Shown: piece after piece, positions 12,362 to 23,298 of the stretch | Position numbering within the stretch: the first letter of the stretch is position 1 | Layout of the letters: each line of letters opens with the position of its first letter | Source: Bugula neritina | Lineage: Eukaryota > Bryozoa > Gymnolaemata > Cheilostomatida > Bugulidae | DNA: 64,000 nt | Reading direction: 5' to 3' | NCBI GenBank assembly: GCA_964035545.1 | Contig: OZ037769.1 | Coordinates: 5,481,929-5,545,928 of the forward strand | Position numbers and translations under genes: made by a program | The notes under the pieces: generated by a model | What the model saw: the letters and a program-made list of their open reading frames with translations, nothing else | Databases searched by the model: none | Told to the model about the DNA's origin: nothing

Positions 12362-12879
12362 AGAACTCTAGAAGTATTTGTAATACTAAGAATTATTATC
12401 ATAAACTATTCACTAACAGTAATAAATGTATCAATGATAATATTAATAATAATATATGAGATTAACAATATTACTTAAATATTAATGTAATACTAGATTA
12501 TTTAGTATTAATATTAGTATCATTTATTTAATATAGCTTTTTTCAGCTCTAAAATTAGTGTCAGCATCAGTAAATTGTTTTATATAACTATAATTAAATA
12601 ATGAGTAGTACAGTAGAGTAGTTGATTACTAAGTTTTTAATAAAGCTCTATCATTGTATTCGCATATCATTATGGTTAAACTGAATCTATTTCTATGTAG
12701 ATATAACGACTAAAATTAAATCACATAATTCACAAGACAAAATGTAAAGGCTTGCAACAATTCGATTAAAGTTGTGAAACTTGTCAATTAGTTAAGCAAG
12801 GTCAATGATTTTAGCCAAGTCACCTTAAGTCTACACAACTCTGATATATAATAATTTATATTAATATTATTAAACAGAA

Positions 12880-15800
12880 ATGTTCCGCAACAACACTAAT
12901 GCCAGCCACTTTAAACAAATGCCACATGACATGAATCAAAACTCAGGATATAATTACAATCTTCAAACGCAAAGAGGCCTACATGGAAATGCGTACAACC
13001 AACAGTTTTCCCAACCCAACTGTCAAAATTTGAGAGCAAGAAATGCAAAATGGCCGCCCCAACAACAGCAATTTAATTTTGAGATTGACCAAGATTTTTT
13101 GGCAGACAATGCCATGAATCCACAGTTTACCAATAATTCTAAATCTTTTAATACAAATATTAATTCTATCCAAGTTGGAGTGTCGTCGTTGGTAAGACTA
13201 TAAGCTATTTTATATTTAATTATAGCATATATATAGCTATGCATATAAAATGATTTATCTTTTAAATTCCTAATCATTTGATAATTTTTAATAAACATGC
13301 TTGCTCATTCCAAATTTTTTCATTATTTTAAGCTCATCCCATCTTAGTTTGCGGCTTGAAATGATTATATGGAATAGACTTGATCAATTGGTTACCTTTA
13401 TTAGTTACAAGAAAAATTATGACTGAATTTGATATTGTTATGTAATTTGATACTGTCAATTCATGCAAGTAATTTGATTAAAGATTATGCCTCATTGGTA
13501 ATGCTTCCAGTAATACCATAAATGTAATTGAGCTATTTACTCATTATATGAAGCAATTCAATACTTGCATTTCAGCCTCTTGTTGGTTTTGTGTTAGCTA
13601 AAGAAGACACTCGCAACTTTGAACCAAAAGAAGGCAGTAAGTTTTATTGTCAAATTCTGTGTGATTACTGCATACAAATATTTTACACGAACAATCACTT
13701 GCACAAGTTTGTCAATATTTTTCAGGCGACAGTGGCCCTCGGTCTGTATTGAGTTTCACCCTCCGAGATTCTCCATTTGATTATGTCAATGTGTCTCTTT
13801 GGGGTAAACCTTCTAGTGTTGGTGAAACGGCAGCTAGTTTTTCTGTTGGTGATATTGGTAAGTAGCTTCCGTTGAGTTTTGTAAACAAAAGCATTTGTTT
13901 GATATTTATTCAAGCTGTAATTCATCTAGCAAAAATTCTAACCTTCAACTGCAACAAAGAATTAATATTTGTATGACTGTTGTGTTGACTTCAAATGCTT
14001 TCATTTTTTCATCTATAATGCTTGTTTGTATATTTTATGCTCAAATATGTTTCTGTAATTTAAAATGTTTGATTAGTGCAGATATCAGGGTTTAATGTGA
14101 AAGATAAGCAAGAGAATGATGATCGGTACCGTCCATGGACTCCAAGGTAAGCTATGTTGATATTGTATAGGGTATAATTCAGCTAAGTTTTATTCTCCAG
14201 ACAATATAATTTTATAGTTTGTCATGAAGCATTAGCTGTTTTGATTCAGTTTAATGTTGATACATTATGTTTAAAGTATAATTTATGAAGTAAATTATAA
14301 CAGATGCAATTCATAATCATTTCATGTGAACTAAAAGATCCATGGCTACCAATTAATATACAGTTTTATAAATTTCTGTGATACTTTAGCCTGGAACTGG
14401 TTGCAGTGTTTGCCAGTAAGCACTTATTCACTGCATGAATTTCAACTTGACTTTTTATAGATTATTGAAATTGAATAACAGTTTATGTTTGTTGATCATA
14501 CCAAGTTGTAAAGTTATTTGCAGGACTATTTCTGTCATTTGCAGTCCATATCAAATAGTGCTCAATGAGTCACACGGGTCTATATGCCAGTATGAAGGCA
14601 CTATGATAGATGACTTTACCAGGTTGGCTCACATGCCCCTGCAAACACCGGGCCCTGTGTACACACTCTCTGAAATTACTAACAATATCCGGAACCTGAG
14701 CAACGACCTTGTCAGCTTTACTGCAGCTGTGCGCATGGTATGTGCCTGTGTTGTACTAGAGTTAAGGTCCTAGTAGACCTTCATGGTATTTGGTGGCAGT
14801 TTGAACATATGATGTATATGTTTTTATTTGAATAAAGTTGCAAGAAGCATTTGCTGTAATGGTCATATTAATAAGTAGGTATCATGTAAAAACGTGATCT
14901 CAAAATTAGTGCAGCCTAAATCTTTGCTACCTGTCATCAGAATTATTTAAAGCTGAAAATGTATCTATTTTAGGGAGTTTTGATAGATTACATGCACGAC
15001 TTGCTGTAGCTTATGTTGTACTTTTTGAAATTAACTCTTTTCTCAATGCAATTATAGTTTTATGTATATAAAATAAACCCTCTTTTAAAATAGAAATGTA
15101 ACATTTAACAAAATGATGAGCTATTATAACCCATGATTTGAAAGCTGGATGACTACATATTATATAGCGATCTCACAACTGTCATGATGACATTTTCTAT
15201 GAATGTTGAGCATATAAAGTAAATGCATGGTGTGACCAGTAAGGCCTAGAGATGTTTGTGAAGGTTATATATTGTCTGTGTTAGGTGGGGGCTGCTAGGT
15301 CTGTAGTGGCAAAGAGCTCAGGACGAAAGATGCACCTGAGGGAGATTAGGCTGTTTGATCAGCACGTACCTCTGTTTCACCTTATTCTGTAAGTCCTCTG
15401 CACGTACCTACGTTTCACCTTATTCTGTGAGTCCTCTGCATTAGACTCTATTATGACAACAAAACTGTCATGTGAAAAAGTATATCTGTATACACATACA
15501 AGTTTTCCAATCATATTTTTTATATAAATACTCATTAAATCATGATATAGAAAGATGAACGTTCATATTATTGCATATTTTCATATACAACTATTTACTG
15601 TTGTGACATAATATTGACTACATCTGATTGGTTGATTAAAATCACACTGACCAATGGTATGAAAAACTGATTTTTAACATTATTATTCATCAAATTGAAT
15701 AGACCTCTATTGTAGTTGGAGCAACGAGATGATTCAGTTTTCTGAGCATTGGCAGACAAATGAAACAGGTTGGCTATTCCTGGTTGCTATAATTTTTTAA

Positions 15801-18401
15801 CCACCATCTTTATTGCTAGTTGGTCTTTCAAATAATGTTGATAACATTGTGTATGTTCTTCATAACTAAGATCAGTGAATACTAATCTAAAAGTAGATAT
15901 TTACCACGATTCTAGTTCTGAGTGTGGTGGATGTAAAAGTCTCCTATGACCAGTTCAAGAAAGGAGTTGTCGCCTCGGCCTCTAGTAAATCTATATTCAT
16001 ACTTAACCCTGGTAAGTGTGGCTTTACTCTAACAGCTAACTAAGGGATTCACACATATTTAGAACATGAGAATTTCATTGGTGGTTTTCGGTGACTGCAC
16101 ACAACTCTCTGTTAATAGATACTAGGCAAGGAGCTGCTTTATATCAGTTTGCCCAAACTGTTACATGGCCAGATGATGATGAATGCAAACCTCAAGTTTT
16201 ACAAACTATTGACTGTAAGATGTTTATATTATAACCAGCTTAATGTGGTTGTGTTGTTTAATTCTTTTTATAGAATATTTAATCTTCAAACTTACCATTT
16301 TGGTTATAGTCAGTGTTAATATCCTTTAAATCAGCACTAATTGAAATTTATTTGCTCGTGTGAATTGATTTATAAAAAAAATTTCAATTCTCTCACTAAA
16401 CGCATTTCTATTTTTTTATTAGCCTCTCCTCTTTTTAAATAACCTCTAGCAGTAATATAAATTCTAGTTTTTAAAGGTTTAGAATGATTTATTAGTGATG
16501 CAGAAGTTTATTTAAAAAACTGATTCTATGATTAAAGTGTCAACGGTGCGAGCAGAATACAGCATACATGATTTCATAAAGATGTGTGACCAGCTTCAAC
16601 CTGACAAATCAGAGCACGCTATCATCTATGGTTTCCTCAGTGCATTTGATTTAGATGGGTCCTTAGACCACGTAGTATCAGCCAAATGGTGAGGCAGCTA
16701 ACATTTACTGCTCAAAGATAGTAGGTACTTTGTGTTTGCTGTACTTCAGCTGCTGTATTACCTAAATTGATATATTACTTTCACTACGTACATGCAAATC
16801 TAGACCATTGAAGTTTGAATTGTTAATGTCCTTCAAGTTTTTTTAGTTATCTACAATGACTTCCGAAATTTTTATTTAATAATTAATTAGTAAACCTTCA
16901 CTTTCATATAATCATGCAGAGCTGTAAGATTTCTTTGCTTGGTCTGATAGATATGTTATCAGCTGTACACATGGTAACTCCTTTTCTAGCTGTGAATGTG
17001 GAAAGATTCTGCCATCTGTGGTGAGTGGTAGGTGCAGCAACTACGACTGTATGAGGTGTGATATAGGTGACCTATCTGAGTCTGGTGATATTTTCTACAA
17101 CATGAGGGCTGATATATCAGACTATACTGCTACTCTCTCCAACTGTAAACTCTCCTCTGAGACTCTTATCAATATGCTACAATACAAAGTACGGTAACAG
17201 CATGACAGGTTGTAGTATTAAACTATTGCTTGGGATTTTTTGCAAGTTTTGCTTGTCAACATAATCTTTAGATTTAAGAGGTAATAAAACAAACATGCTT
17301 CATTTATTGAGCTGTAAATTTGAAAGCACATCTAAATAGTTATATATTGATACCATGTTTGTTTATTGCACATGTATTATTTTAATAAAACTGCAGAATT
17401 GTTGAAAGTGTAGTTCCCTGACATATTTCTTGTAATAACCCGTTTAATTGCAGCAATGGAGAAATTTTAATAGCTTAAACTCTTTAATTTTTTAATGAAA
17501 GTTGGTTTGGGCGCAGTTGAAAATTTTTTTGCTACATTTCTTATATAGAATAAAGGCCTGTATCAATTTCTCCATTACTGTACCTACCGGGCCTCCAGAA
17601 GTTAAAAGAAATTAGACTTTATAGTGAAAGTTACAAAGTATAAGTTACAACTTCAGTCCTGAAGACTCTGTTTTTATTAAACATCGTGTAACTGCAAATG
17701 CTATTCCTTTAATCAGCCTGTCAAAATTAAAAGATTATTTACCATCAAAAACTACTTGAATCAATTTCTTCTGCCTTGTTGCAACTTATGATCAGTGAGA
17801 GTGACCAGTGCTAATCAGTACTAGAAATACTAGTCACATAATTACATATCTGGGGCAGACAACTCATCAAAAGAAACCTGCTACATACATGTAAGAATTG
17901 GGTAACCAATAGTTGTTCTTGTAGCACTGTGTTGGTATCCATTCTTGTTTTCTAGGCACCTGAGTTTGTACAGCTGGCTGATGAAGATAGGACTAAATTA
18001 AAATGGACGTATTTGTTTGAAAGGTGCAGATTTATTGTCAAGGTCTGGTTTGCTTCACTAATGCATATTCTGAGCTGACAGTATTTTCGATTGTTTTACG
18101 CAAGTTGATCAGTGCAAAGTTAGTTACTTCAGTATACGTTTCCACTTTATCTACAGAAATAAAATATAAAATTGGTTGTCTGGTATATAATATGAAAGTT
18201 AGTTTAATATTTTGTTTTTATTGAAATTTGAAATATTGAAGTTAGCCAATTAGGGTATTAGTTTCATTTTCTGAAAATTTTAAGTGCTACATCAAGCTTC
18301 TTCTTTTATAGGCTTACCGACTTGGTGATTTCCCTGTCAACTTTGTACTTTTGGACGCAGCAAAGCTTTCTTGTCAGGAACATATAAAACATATGACCTA
18401 A
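12880..18401 (+). CDS. MEIOB: MEIOB homologue, meiotic OB-fold ssDNA-binding protein, 13 coding exons, 547 aa
   Basis: Exons: 12880-13191, 13576-13636, 13726-13857, 14077-14146, 14545-14737, 15285-15388, 15716-15768, 15916-16011, 16119-16214, 16538-16688, 16990-17188, 17956-18042, 18312-18401. All phases agree. MEIOB is an RPA-related protein with OB folds that works with SPATA22 on resected DNA in meiotic recombination. Recognisable blocks are PLVGFVLAKED...SFTLRDSPFDYVNVSLWG (first OB fold, residues about 105-160), the central OB region (about 215-330) and a four-cysteine zinc ribbon CCECGK...CMRC at about 423-445. The first 104 residues are Asn/Gln-rich and go beyond the vertebrate protein (about 470 aa). 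Exon 7 ends in a non-standard donor, GTTGGC. Exon 6 has a tandemly duplicated donor. A polyadenylation signal AATAAA at 18961 is followed by the LTR element. Confidence 0.9.
15362..15437 (+). repeat. 38-bp tandem duplication spanning the exon 6 splice donor of MEIOB
   Basis: Two 38-bp copies begin at 15362 and 15400. Each contains the last coding bases (TTTCACCTTATTCT) followed by a donor: GTAAGT in copy 1, GTGAGT in copy 2. The copies differ at only a few bases. Use of the second donor would add 38 bases and break the frame, so the first is the productive site. Confidence 0.85.
17450..17588. mobile_element. Foldback/MITE family A, copy in MEIOB intron 11
   Basis: Ends are inverted: GCAATGGAGAAATT at the left and AATTTCTCCATTAC at the right. 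Internal blocks CTCTTTAATTT and TTTTGCTACATT are shared in order with the copy at 34494-34622. No coding capacity. Confidence 0.65.
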
Positions 18402-18489
18402 ATTATTAACTACCTGAGTTGTCTGCATCTTTTTTGGTCAGTTGTGGAACCACTAAAAATCCCACTAAACTTATAAGAGATTTAACTTA

Positions 18490-18626
18490 TAGAAAATGGC
18501 TTAAAGCAGCATCAAGTTAGTGGTCACTGAGTGCAATGGTTCAATAGTTGGAGCTCGGACAACTATGTTTAGACAAAGTCTCTACTTGGTCACCCGCAAC
18601 TTGGTGCTGCTTCTAGCGATTTCCTA
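18490..18626. mobile_element. Foldback family B, copy 1
   Basis: Left end AAATGGCTTAAAGCAGCATC pairs with the right end, which reads AAATCGCTAGAAGCAGCACC on the other strand (each followed by AAGTT). The middle contains GGAGCTCGGACAAC. Two further copies lie in PGAP3 introns. Confidence 0.7.
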
Positions 18627-19019
18627 GCTATAGTTTAGCTTGAATAACCTGGTAATGCAGCAATGTTTCAAACTCAGACACCAATCTTTTGTAAATCTCT
18701 ATATATGTGTATAATATGATGATTCACTGTAAACTCTTGGAGGTTAAAGTATTGTCAGAGGAGATAAATCTTCATATGCAATTTCAATGAATATTTAGAT
18801 TAATTACAAAAATATGATCTGGCAAATAGTCTATCTATAAATGATGCAGATGAGAAACTAAACTGTTGTTTATTAAAAAGGCTTTGTAAAGTTTTTCACA
18901 ACTTTTTCCCAACGTGTTTTCTTTATATCATTGTTATGTTGTTGTTGAACAGTTTGGTTAAATAAATACGATCAGAATATCAAAACAGACTAGCAGATAC
19001 ATCGTGTTACATTTCAAAA

Positions 19020-19024
19020 CAGCC
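19020..19024 (+). repeat. 5-bp target site duplication, left
   Basis: CAGCC, repeated exactly at 23294-23298 on the other side of the LTR element. Confidence 0.9.
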
Positions 19025-19233
19025 TGTAATGTGCATGACATTGCATCATGCAGTTGTGTAACGTTTTGTAAATATTATTATAGCTGTTGTGTGGTTTTCC
19101 TTTATGTCCTAAATTCCTTCATCTTTGTGGTTTATATAATATATGTTGTCTGTCTTAGAAATGTGTTCGTAGTGATTAGTTGTGCTTTCAAAATAAAGAT
19201 ATTTCAGTGAACTTTAAGTATAATACTATTACA
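19025..19233 (+). repeat. 5' LTR, 209 bp
   Basis: Begins TGTAATG and ends ATTACA, so the termini are perfect 6-bp inverted repeats TGTAAT/ATTACA. It contains AATAAA at 19192-19197. By eye it is identical over its full length to the 3' LTR. Confidence 0.97.
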
Positions 19234-19264
19234 AGCTATTTCGGCATTTATCAGTGGTAGAAAT

Positions 19265-20032
19265 ATGGCAGTCAGGGTGTCGGATCTAGTGAAAAATTAT
19301 GAGGACAGTTCGGTTAGTGGAGACTTTACTGAGTGGTGTGAGAAGCTGGAGCTAGTAGCAAAGTTACAGAAAGTAGAAGATCTTGCATCGTTTCTGCCAT
19401 TATTCTTGGCAGGTCCAGCGTTTGCTGTGTATAAACAGTTTTCAGAGGATGTTAAATCAGACTTTCCGAAGTTAAAGGCTGAACTGATGACGTCATTCTG
19501 TGAGAGCAGTTACAGTGCTTACGATCAACTTAGATCAAGAAGTCTAAAAGAAGGTGAGGCTGTAGATGTCTATGTAGCTGACTTGAGAAGGCTAGTAACA
19601 CTGATAGGTCAGAAAACTCCTGAGCCTTTACTGAAATGTGCATTTATTGCTGGTTTGCCAGTGGATGTTGCTACACAAATAAAATCTGTCGCTGCTGTTG
19701 AAAAGTTGAGCTTAGAAGAGTTAGTTGGTAGAGCTAGGATAATGTTATCAACAGCAACTGTAGACACTTTGACACCCTGTGCTGCTGGTAGGAATGTTAC
19801 TAGAAAGTGTTTTAAATGTTTTTCACCACACCATTCAGCTTGGAGCTGTAACACTGGAAAAAGTCAAAATGGGAACATGAATGCTAATCGGAATGCCAAT
19901 AATCATCAACAATACAGAAAATGGAGCATTCAGTGCTACAATTGTCAGGCTTGGGGGCATATTAGTAGGAATTGCCCACAGGGAAACGGCGCTGGGGCAG
20001 TGTCAGCACCGGATGCTCACCCCAACAACTAA
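19265..20032 (+). CDS. Retrotransposon Gag, 255 aa
   Basis: The structural protein that packages the element RNA. A capsid-like helical region fills the first 170 residues (for example DFTEWCEKLELVAKL). Two CCHC zinc knuckles follow at about 184-197 (CFKCFSPHHSAWSC) and 224-237 (CYNCQAWGHISRNC), which bind nucleic acid. The frame ends at TAA 20030-20032 and overlaps pol by 61 bases, with pol in the -1 frame. The ATG lies 31 bases after the LTR. Confidence 0.93.
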   Translation: MAVRVSDLVKNYEDSSVSGDFTEWCEKLELVAKLQKVEDLASFLPLFLAGPAFAVYKQFSEDVKSDFPKLKAELMTSFCESSYSAYDQLRSRSLKEGEAVDVYVADLRRLVTLIGQKTPEPLLKCAFIAGLPVDVATQIKSVAAVEKLSLEELVGRARIMLSTATVDTLTPCAAGRNVTRKCFKCFSPHHSAWSCNTGKSQNGNMNANRNANNHQQYRKWSIQCYNCQAWGHISRNCPQGNGAGAVSAPDAHPNN

Positions 20033-23025
20033 ATTACGATTCGGTGCTACCACTAATAACATTAAATGTAAACGGTGTGAGTATAAAAGCACTAGTAGAT
20101 AGTGGTTGTGAACAATCAGTAGTGTTAGAAAGATTTTGTAATCAAATAGGTGTTGCACCATGTGGTCCTGAACGGAGGATTTTAATGCTAAATGGACAAA
20201 TAACTAAATGTAGGGGTGAAGCTCAATTAGCAGTGCAGGTTAGAAATCGTCGTCTCTCTGTAAAATGTTTAATAGCTCCAATGTTAGTAGGTGGTTGCTC
20301 TTTAATTTTGGGAATGGATGCTATTAACAAATTAGGTGGTGTGACAATTACTAGGAATAAGCAAGTGATGTTTCCTGCAGTTGAACCAACAACAGAAGTA
20401 GGTAAAGTTAGTGCTGTTAGTGTAGGCGTAGGAGTAGATAGATTTGATAAGACATTAACTAGTGATAGTAAAAGTGAACTTTTTGTTAGTGACATTGACT
20501 TTAATGCTAAATTTGATGGTAAAAAATGGACAGTGAGGTGGAAATGGGAAAATGGTGAGCCGATATTACAGAATCAATGTGGTCAGTATGCTGTAAAAGA
20601 CAAATTCAAACAGAGTTACCATGAGCAGATTCAGCAATGGATTAATGATGGATGGCTACAATTGTATGACAATAAATTGCATGGTACAGTCACTGGAATT
20701 GTACCATTGATGGCTGCTGCCCAGCCAAATAAACCAACCCAGGTCCGACCTGTTATGGATTATAGTAGAGAACTCAACAAATACATCTACAGTAAGCCCA
20801 GTGGTGACACTGCCATTTGTCAGGATAAATTGAGGAAATGGAGGTTACTTGATGACAATGCCAGTTTGCTAGATCTAAGAAAAGCTTACTTACAACTTCA
20901 TGTGGATAGTGATTTGCAAAAGTTCCAAGCTGTACGGTATGAGGGTAAGATCTATGTAATGACTAGGTTAGGTTTTGGTTTAAATGTGGCGCCTAAAATC
21001 ATGTCAAAAGTTTTATCTACAGTCCTGGCTCAAGATGACACTATACGCAAAGGTACTGATAGTTATATAGATGACATTATAGTTGATGAGACTGTTGTTT
21101 CGGTAGAAGTAGTTCGAAATCATTTGTTGAAGTTTGGTTTGGTAACTAAAGAACCAGAGAAACTGAGTAATGCTAGAGTTTTAGGGCTAAGGGTTAGAGA
21201 GGGGTGGAGAGGTGGCATGTCATGTTATAGCTGGCAGCGTGATGGTGAGCTCCCATCTCTTGAGTCAAATAGCAACATAAGCAAGCGAGAGCTGTTTTCG
21301 GTGTGTGGTAAACTGACTGGACATTTTCCTGTAGCAGGGTGGCTTAGGGTAGCATGCAGTTTTATGAAAAGGTTAACGCAATCAGATATGTGGGATAGTG
21401 CTGTGTCTGACCACGTCCAAAAAATGTTGTTAGAGACATTAGATAGAGTTGCAAAATCTGATCCTGTGAAAGGAAAGTGGCATGTGGCTAATACTGATAC
21501 AGGCACTGTATGGTGTGATGCAAGCAGTTTGGCAATAGGGGTGTCTGTGCAAATAGATGGCCAGATAGTGGAAGATGCTTCGTGGATGAGAAAACCCGAT
21601 GATTGCACCCACATTAATGTAGCAGAGTTAGAAGCTGTGGTAAAAGGCCTAAACCTGGCTTTAAAATGGAATCTATGCAACATTGTAGTGAAAACCGATT
21701 CAATGTCAGTATTCAGGTGGGTCACATCTGTAATCAATGATAGTGTCAGACCAAAAGTTAATGGCATGAATGAGATGATTGTGAAACGTAGGTTAGGTGT
21801 TATAGCAGAACTGATAGAAGAGTACAAGCTGTCATTAAAAATACATTTAGTGAAATCAGCTGAGAATTGGGCGGATGCTCTGACACGGGTGAGCTCAGCA
21901 TGGCTTAGTAAGCGAATAACCTGTGCAAGTGCAGGTGTGACAACTCCTGATGTAGCTCACCTGAAGGATGAAATAGCCAAGCTGCATGGAATGCATCATT
22001 TGGGCATTGAAAGAACATTTTATTTAGCTAAATGTAAATTCGGAGGAGGCATAGACAAGGAGTCAGTTGAAAGAGTAGTCAAGGAATGTGCTGTGTGTAG
22101 GAGTATTGATCCTTCTCCAGTGCAGTGGGAAAGAGGAGTTCTGGAGGTCAATGAGAATTGGTATAGGCTGGCAATGGATGTGAGTCATTATAATCGTGTA
22201 CCATACTTGACTATTATCGACTGTGGCCCAAGTAGATTCGCTGTGTGGATAAAGTTGCAGAATGAGACTGCTGACTCTGTGGTAAATCAGCTACTAAAGG
22301 TGTTTCAGCAACGTGGTCCACCAACAGAGTTACTGTCAGACAACGGACCATGTTTCAGAAGTGACAGATTGAAACAGCTACTTAGGCAATGGGATGTACA
22401 GCACATATTTAGCTGTGCTTATAGAGCATCTGGGAATGGTGTCATAGAGCGCAATCACAGGACTATAAAAAGAATGGCAGCTCGAACTAGATCTTCAATA
22501 GAAAATATGGTATTTTGGTACAACAACACCCCAAATAGTAACAATGTAGTACCCTCACAAAGTTTATACAGTTATGATGTAAAGCTGCCTAAAGTATCAC
22601 CATCAACAATAGGCAAGCCCACAGACATTACAAAAAACCCCTACAATGTAGGAGACAAAGTTTATGTAAAACCTGTGAATTCTAAATGCACAACTGCATG
22701 GCCACAGGGCATGATTACCAGGGTTGTGTCAAACACTGCGGTGATGGTAGATGGTATGACACGACATATAAGTGATGTCCGACTGGCTAATGCAGGGAAC
22801 AGGGAAAGTGGTGACGTTTCATCCAGTACAAAACAACAATCTCAGGTACATGGAGACATTGAAATTAACCTGAGCCCAGATAATGCTGATGAGGATGCAG
22901 ATGCAAATAGAGTTGTGAATGGTGAAAATGTTGAGGAAGGTGAAAGTGTAGACGAAGTGATTGATCGACCAGTGAGAGATAGACGGCCACCTAGGTGGTT
23001 AGCAGACTTTTATGTAGATGACTAA
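19972..23025 (+). CDS. Retrotransposon Pol (protease, reverse transcriptase, RNase H, integrase), about 1017 codons
   Basis: Open from 19972, with no ATG where the frame opens; expression is expected by -1 frameshifting from gag. Domains in order: aspartic protease with LVDSG (about residue 42-46), reverse transcriptase with YIDD (about 364), RNase H with WCDAS (about 513), TDS and ADALTR, then integrase with an HHCC zinc region (HH near 667, CAVC near 703) and the D,D,E residues in MDVS (about 735), SDNG (about 789) and VIERN (about 825). The C-terminus is acidic and ends in a proline/arginine-rich tail. No stop or frameshift breaks the frame. Confidence 0.93.
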   Translation: MPTGKRRWGSVSTGCSPQQLNYDSVLPLITLNVNGVSIKALVDSGCEQSVVLERFCNQIGVAPCGPERRILMLNGQITKCRGEAQLAVQVRNRRLSVKCLIAPMLVGGCSLILGMDAINKLGGVTITRNKQVMFPAVEPTTEVGKVSAVSVGVGVDRFDKTLTSDSKSELFVSDIDFNAKFDGKKWTVRWKWENGEPILQNQCGQYAVKDKFKQSYHEQIQQWINDGWLQLYDNKLHGTVTGIVPLMAAAQPNKPTQVRPVMDYSRELNKYIYSKPSGDTAICQDKLRKWRLLDDNASLLDLRKAYLQLHVDSDLQKFQAVRYEGKIYVMTRLGFGLNVAPKIMSKVLSTVLAQDDTIRKGTDSYIDDIIVDETVVSVEVVRNHLLKFGLVTKEPEKLSNARVLGLRVREGWRGGMSCYSWQRDGELPSLESNSNISKRELFSVCGKLTGHFPVAGWLRVACSFMKRLTQSDMWDSAVSDHVQKMLLETLDRVAKSDPVKGKWHVANTDTGTVWCDASSLAIGVSVQIDGQIVEDASWMRKPDDCTHINVAELEAVVKGLNLALKWNLCNIVVKTDSMSVFRWVTSVINDSVRPKVNGMNEMIVKRRLGVIAELIEEYKLSLKIHLVKSAENWADALTRVSSAWLSKRITCASAGVTTPDVAHLKDEIAKLHGMHHLGIERTFYLAKCKFGGGIDKESVERVVKECAVCRSIDPSPVQWERGVLEVNENWYRLAMDVSHYNRVPYLTIIDCGPSRFAVWIKLQNETADSVVNQLLKVFQQRGPPTELLSDNGPCFRSDRLKQLLRQWDVQHIFSCAYRASGNGVIERNHRTIKRMAARTRSSIENMVFWYNNTPNSNNVVPSQSLYSYDVKLPKVSPSTIGKPTDITKNPYNVGDKVYVKPVNSKCTTAWPQGMITRVVSNTAVMVDGMTRHISDVRLANAGNRESGDVSSSTKQQSQVHGDIEINLSPDNADEDADANRVVNGENVEEGESVDEVIDRPVRDRRPPRWLADFYVDD
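19981..19987 (+). promoter_or_regulatory. Programmed -1 frameshift site GGGAAAC
   Basis: The heptamer is set as G GGA AAC in the gag frame, the standard X XXY YYZ arrangement, and slipping one base back enters pol in frame. Downstream 19988-20024 can pair: GGCGCTG with CAGCACC, and GGGG (19994-19997) with CCCC (20020-20023), compatible with a hairpin or pseudoknot. Pairing was judged by eye only. Confidence 0.85.
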
Positions 23026-23075
23026 ACGTTTTTTTCTTTTTGTTTTATTATATATCTGTTTGATCTGATAAGATC

Positions 23076-23084
23076 AGGGGGAAA
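23076..23084 (+). other. Polypurine tract
   Basis: AGGGGGAAA directly before the 3' LTR, the expected primer for plus-strand synthesis. Confidence 0.88.
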
Positions 23085-23293
23085 TGTAATGTGCATGACA
23101 TTGCATCATGCAGTTGTGTAACGTTTTGTAAATATTATTATAGCTGTTGTGTGGTTTTCCTTTATGTCCTAAATTCCTTCATCTTTGTGGTTTATATAAT
23201 ATATGTTGTCTGTCTTAGAAATGTGTTCGTAGTGATTAGTTGTGCTTTCAAAATAAAGATATTTCAGTGAACTTTAAGTATAATACTATTACA
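23085..23293 (+). repeat. 3' LTR, 209 bp
   Basis: Identical by eye to 19025-19233; followed by the target duplication CAGCC. Confidence 0.97.
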
Positions 23294-23298
23294 CAGCC

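Larger units (their letters stand above)
9642..12879. other. Repeat-rich intergenic region
   Basis: No coding exon could be supported here. The stretch holds a SINE (9826-10045), an inverted-repeat element (10120-10627), hexanucleotide and trinucleotide repeats (11236-11333, 12297-12361) and very AT-rich DNA. The reading frames at 10485-10727 and 11745-11987 lie in repeat or low-complexity sequence and look spurious. Confidence 0.6.
18402..19024. other. MEIOB 3' flank
   Basis: Non-coding. It contains a foldback element at 18490-18626 and an AATAAA at 18961-18966 that could end the MEIOB transcript about 60 bp before the retrotransposon. Confidence 0.6.
19025..23293 (+). mobile_element. Apparently intact LTR retrotransposon (Ty3/gypsy-like), 4269 bp
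   Basis: Two 209-bp LTRs with TG...CA ends, a 5-bp target duplication CAGCC, gag and pol frames, a polypurine tract (23076-23084) and order protease, reverse transcriptase, RNase H, integrase. That order is the Ty3/gypsy arrangement; finer placement needs a tree. No envelope-like frame is present. I do not see a clear TGG tRNA primer site directly after the 5' LTR. With no difference visible between the LTRs and both frames open, insertion must be very recent. Confidence 0.95.

Noticed and set aside
21225-21827. 200-codon minus-strand frame in the retrotransposon
   Set aside because: Antisense shadow of the pol gene; no features of its own.
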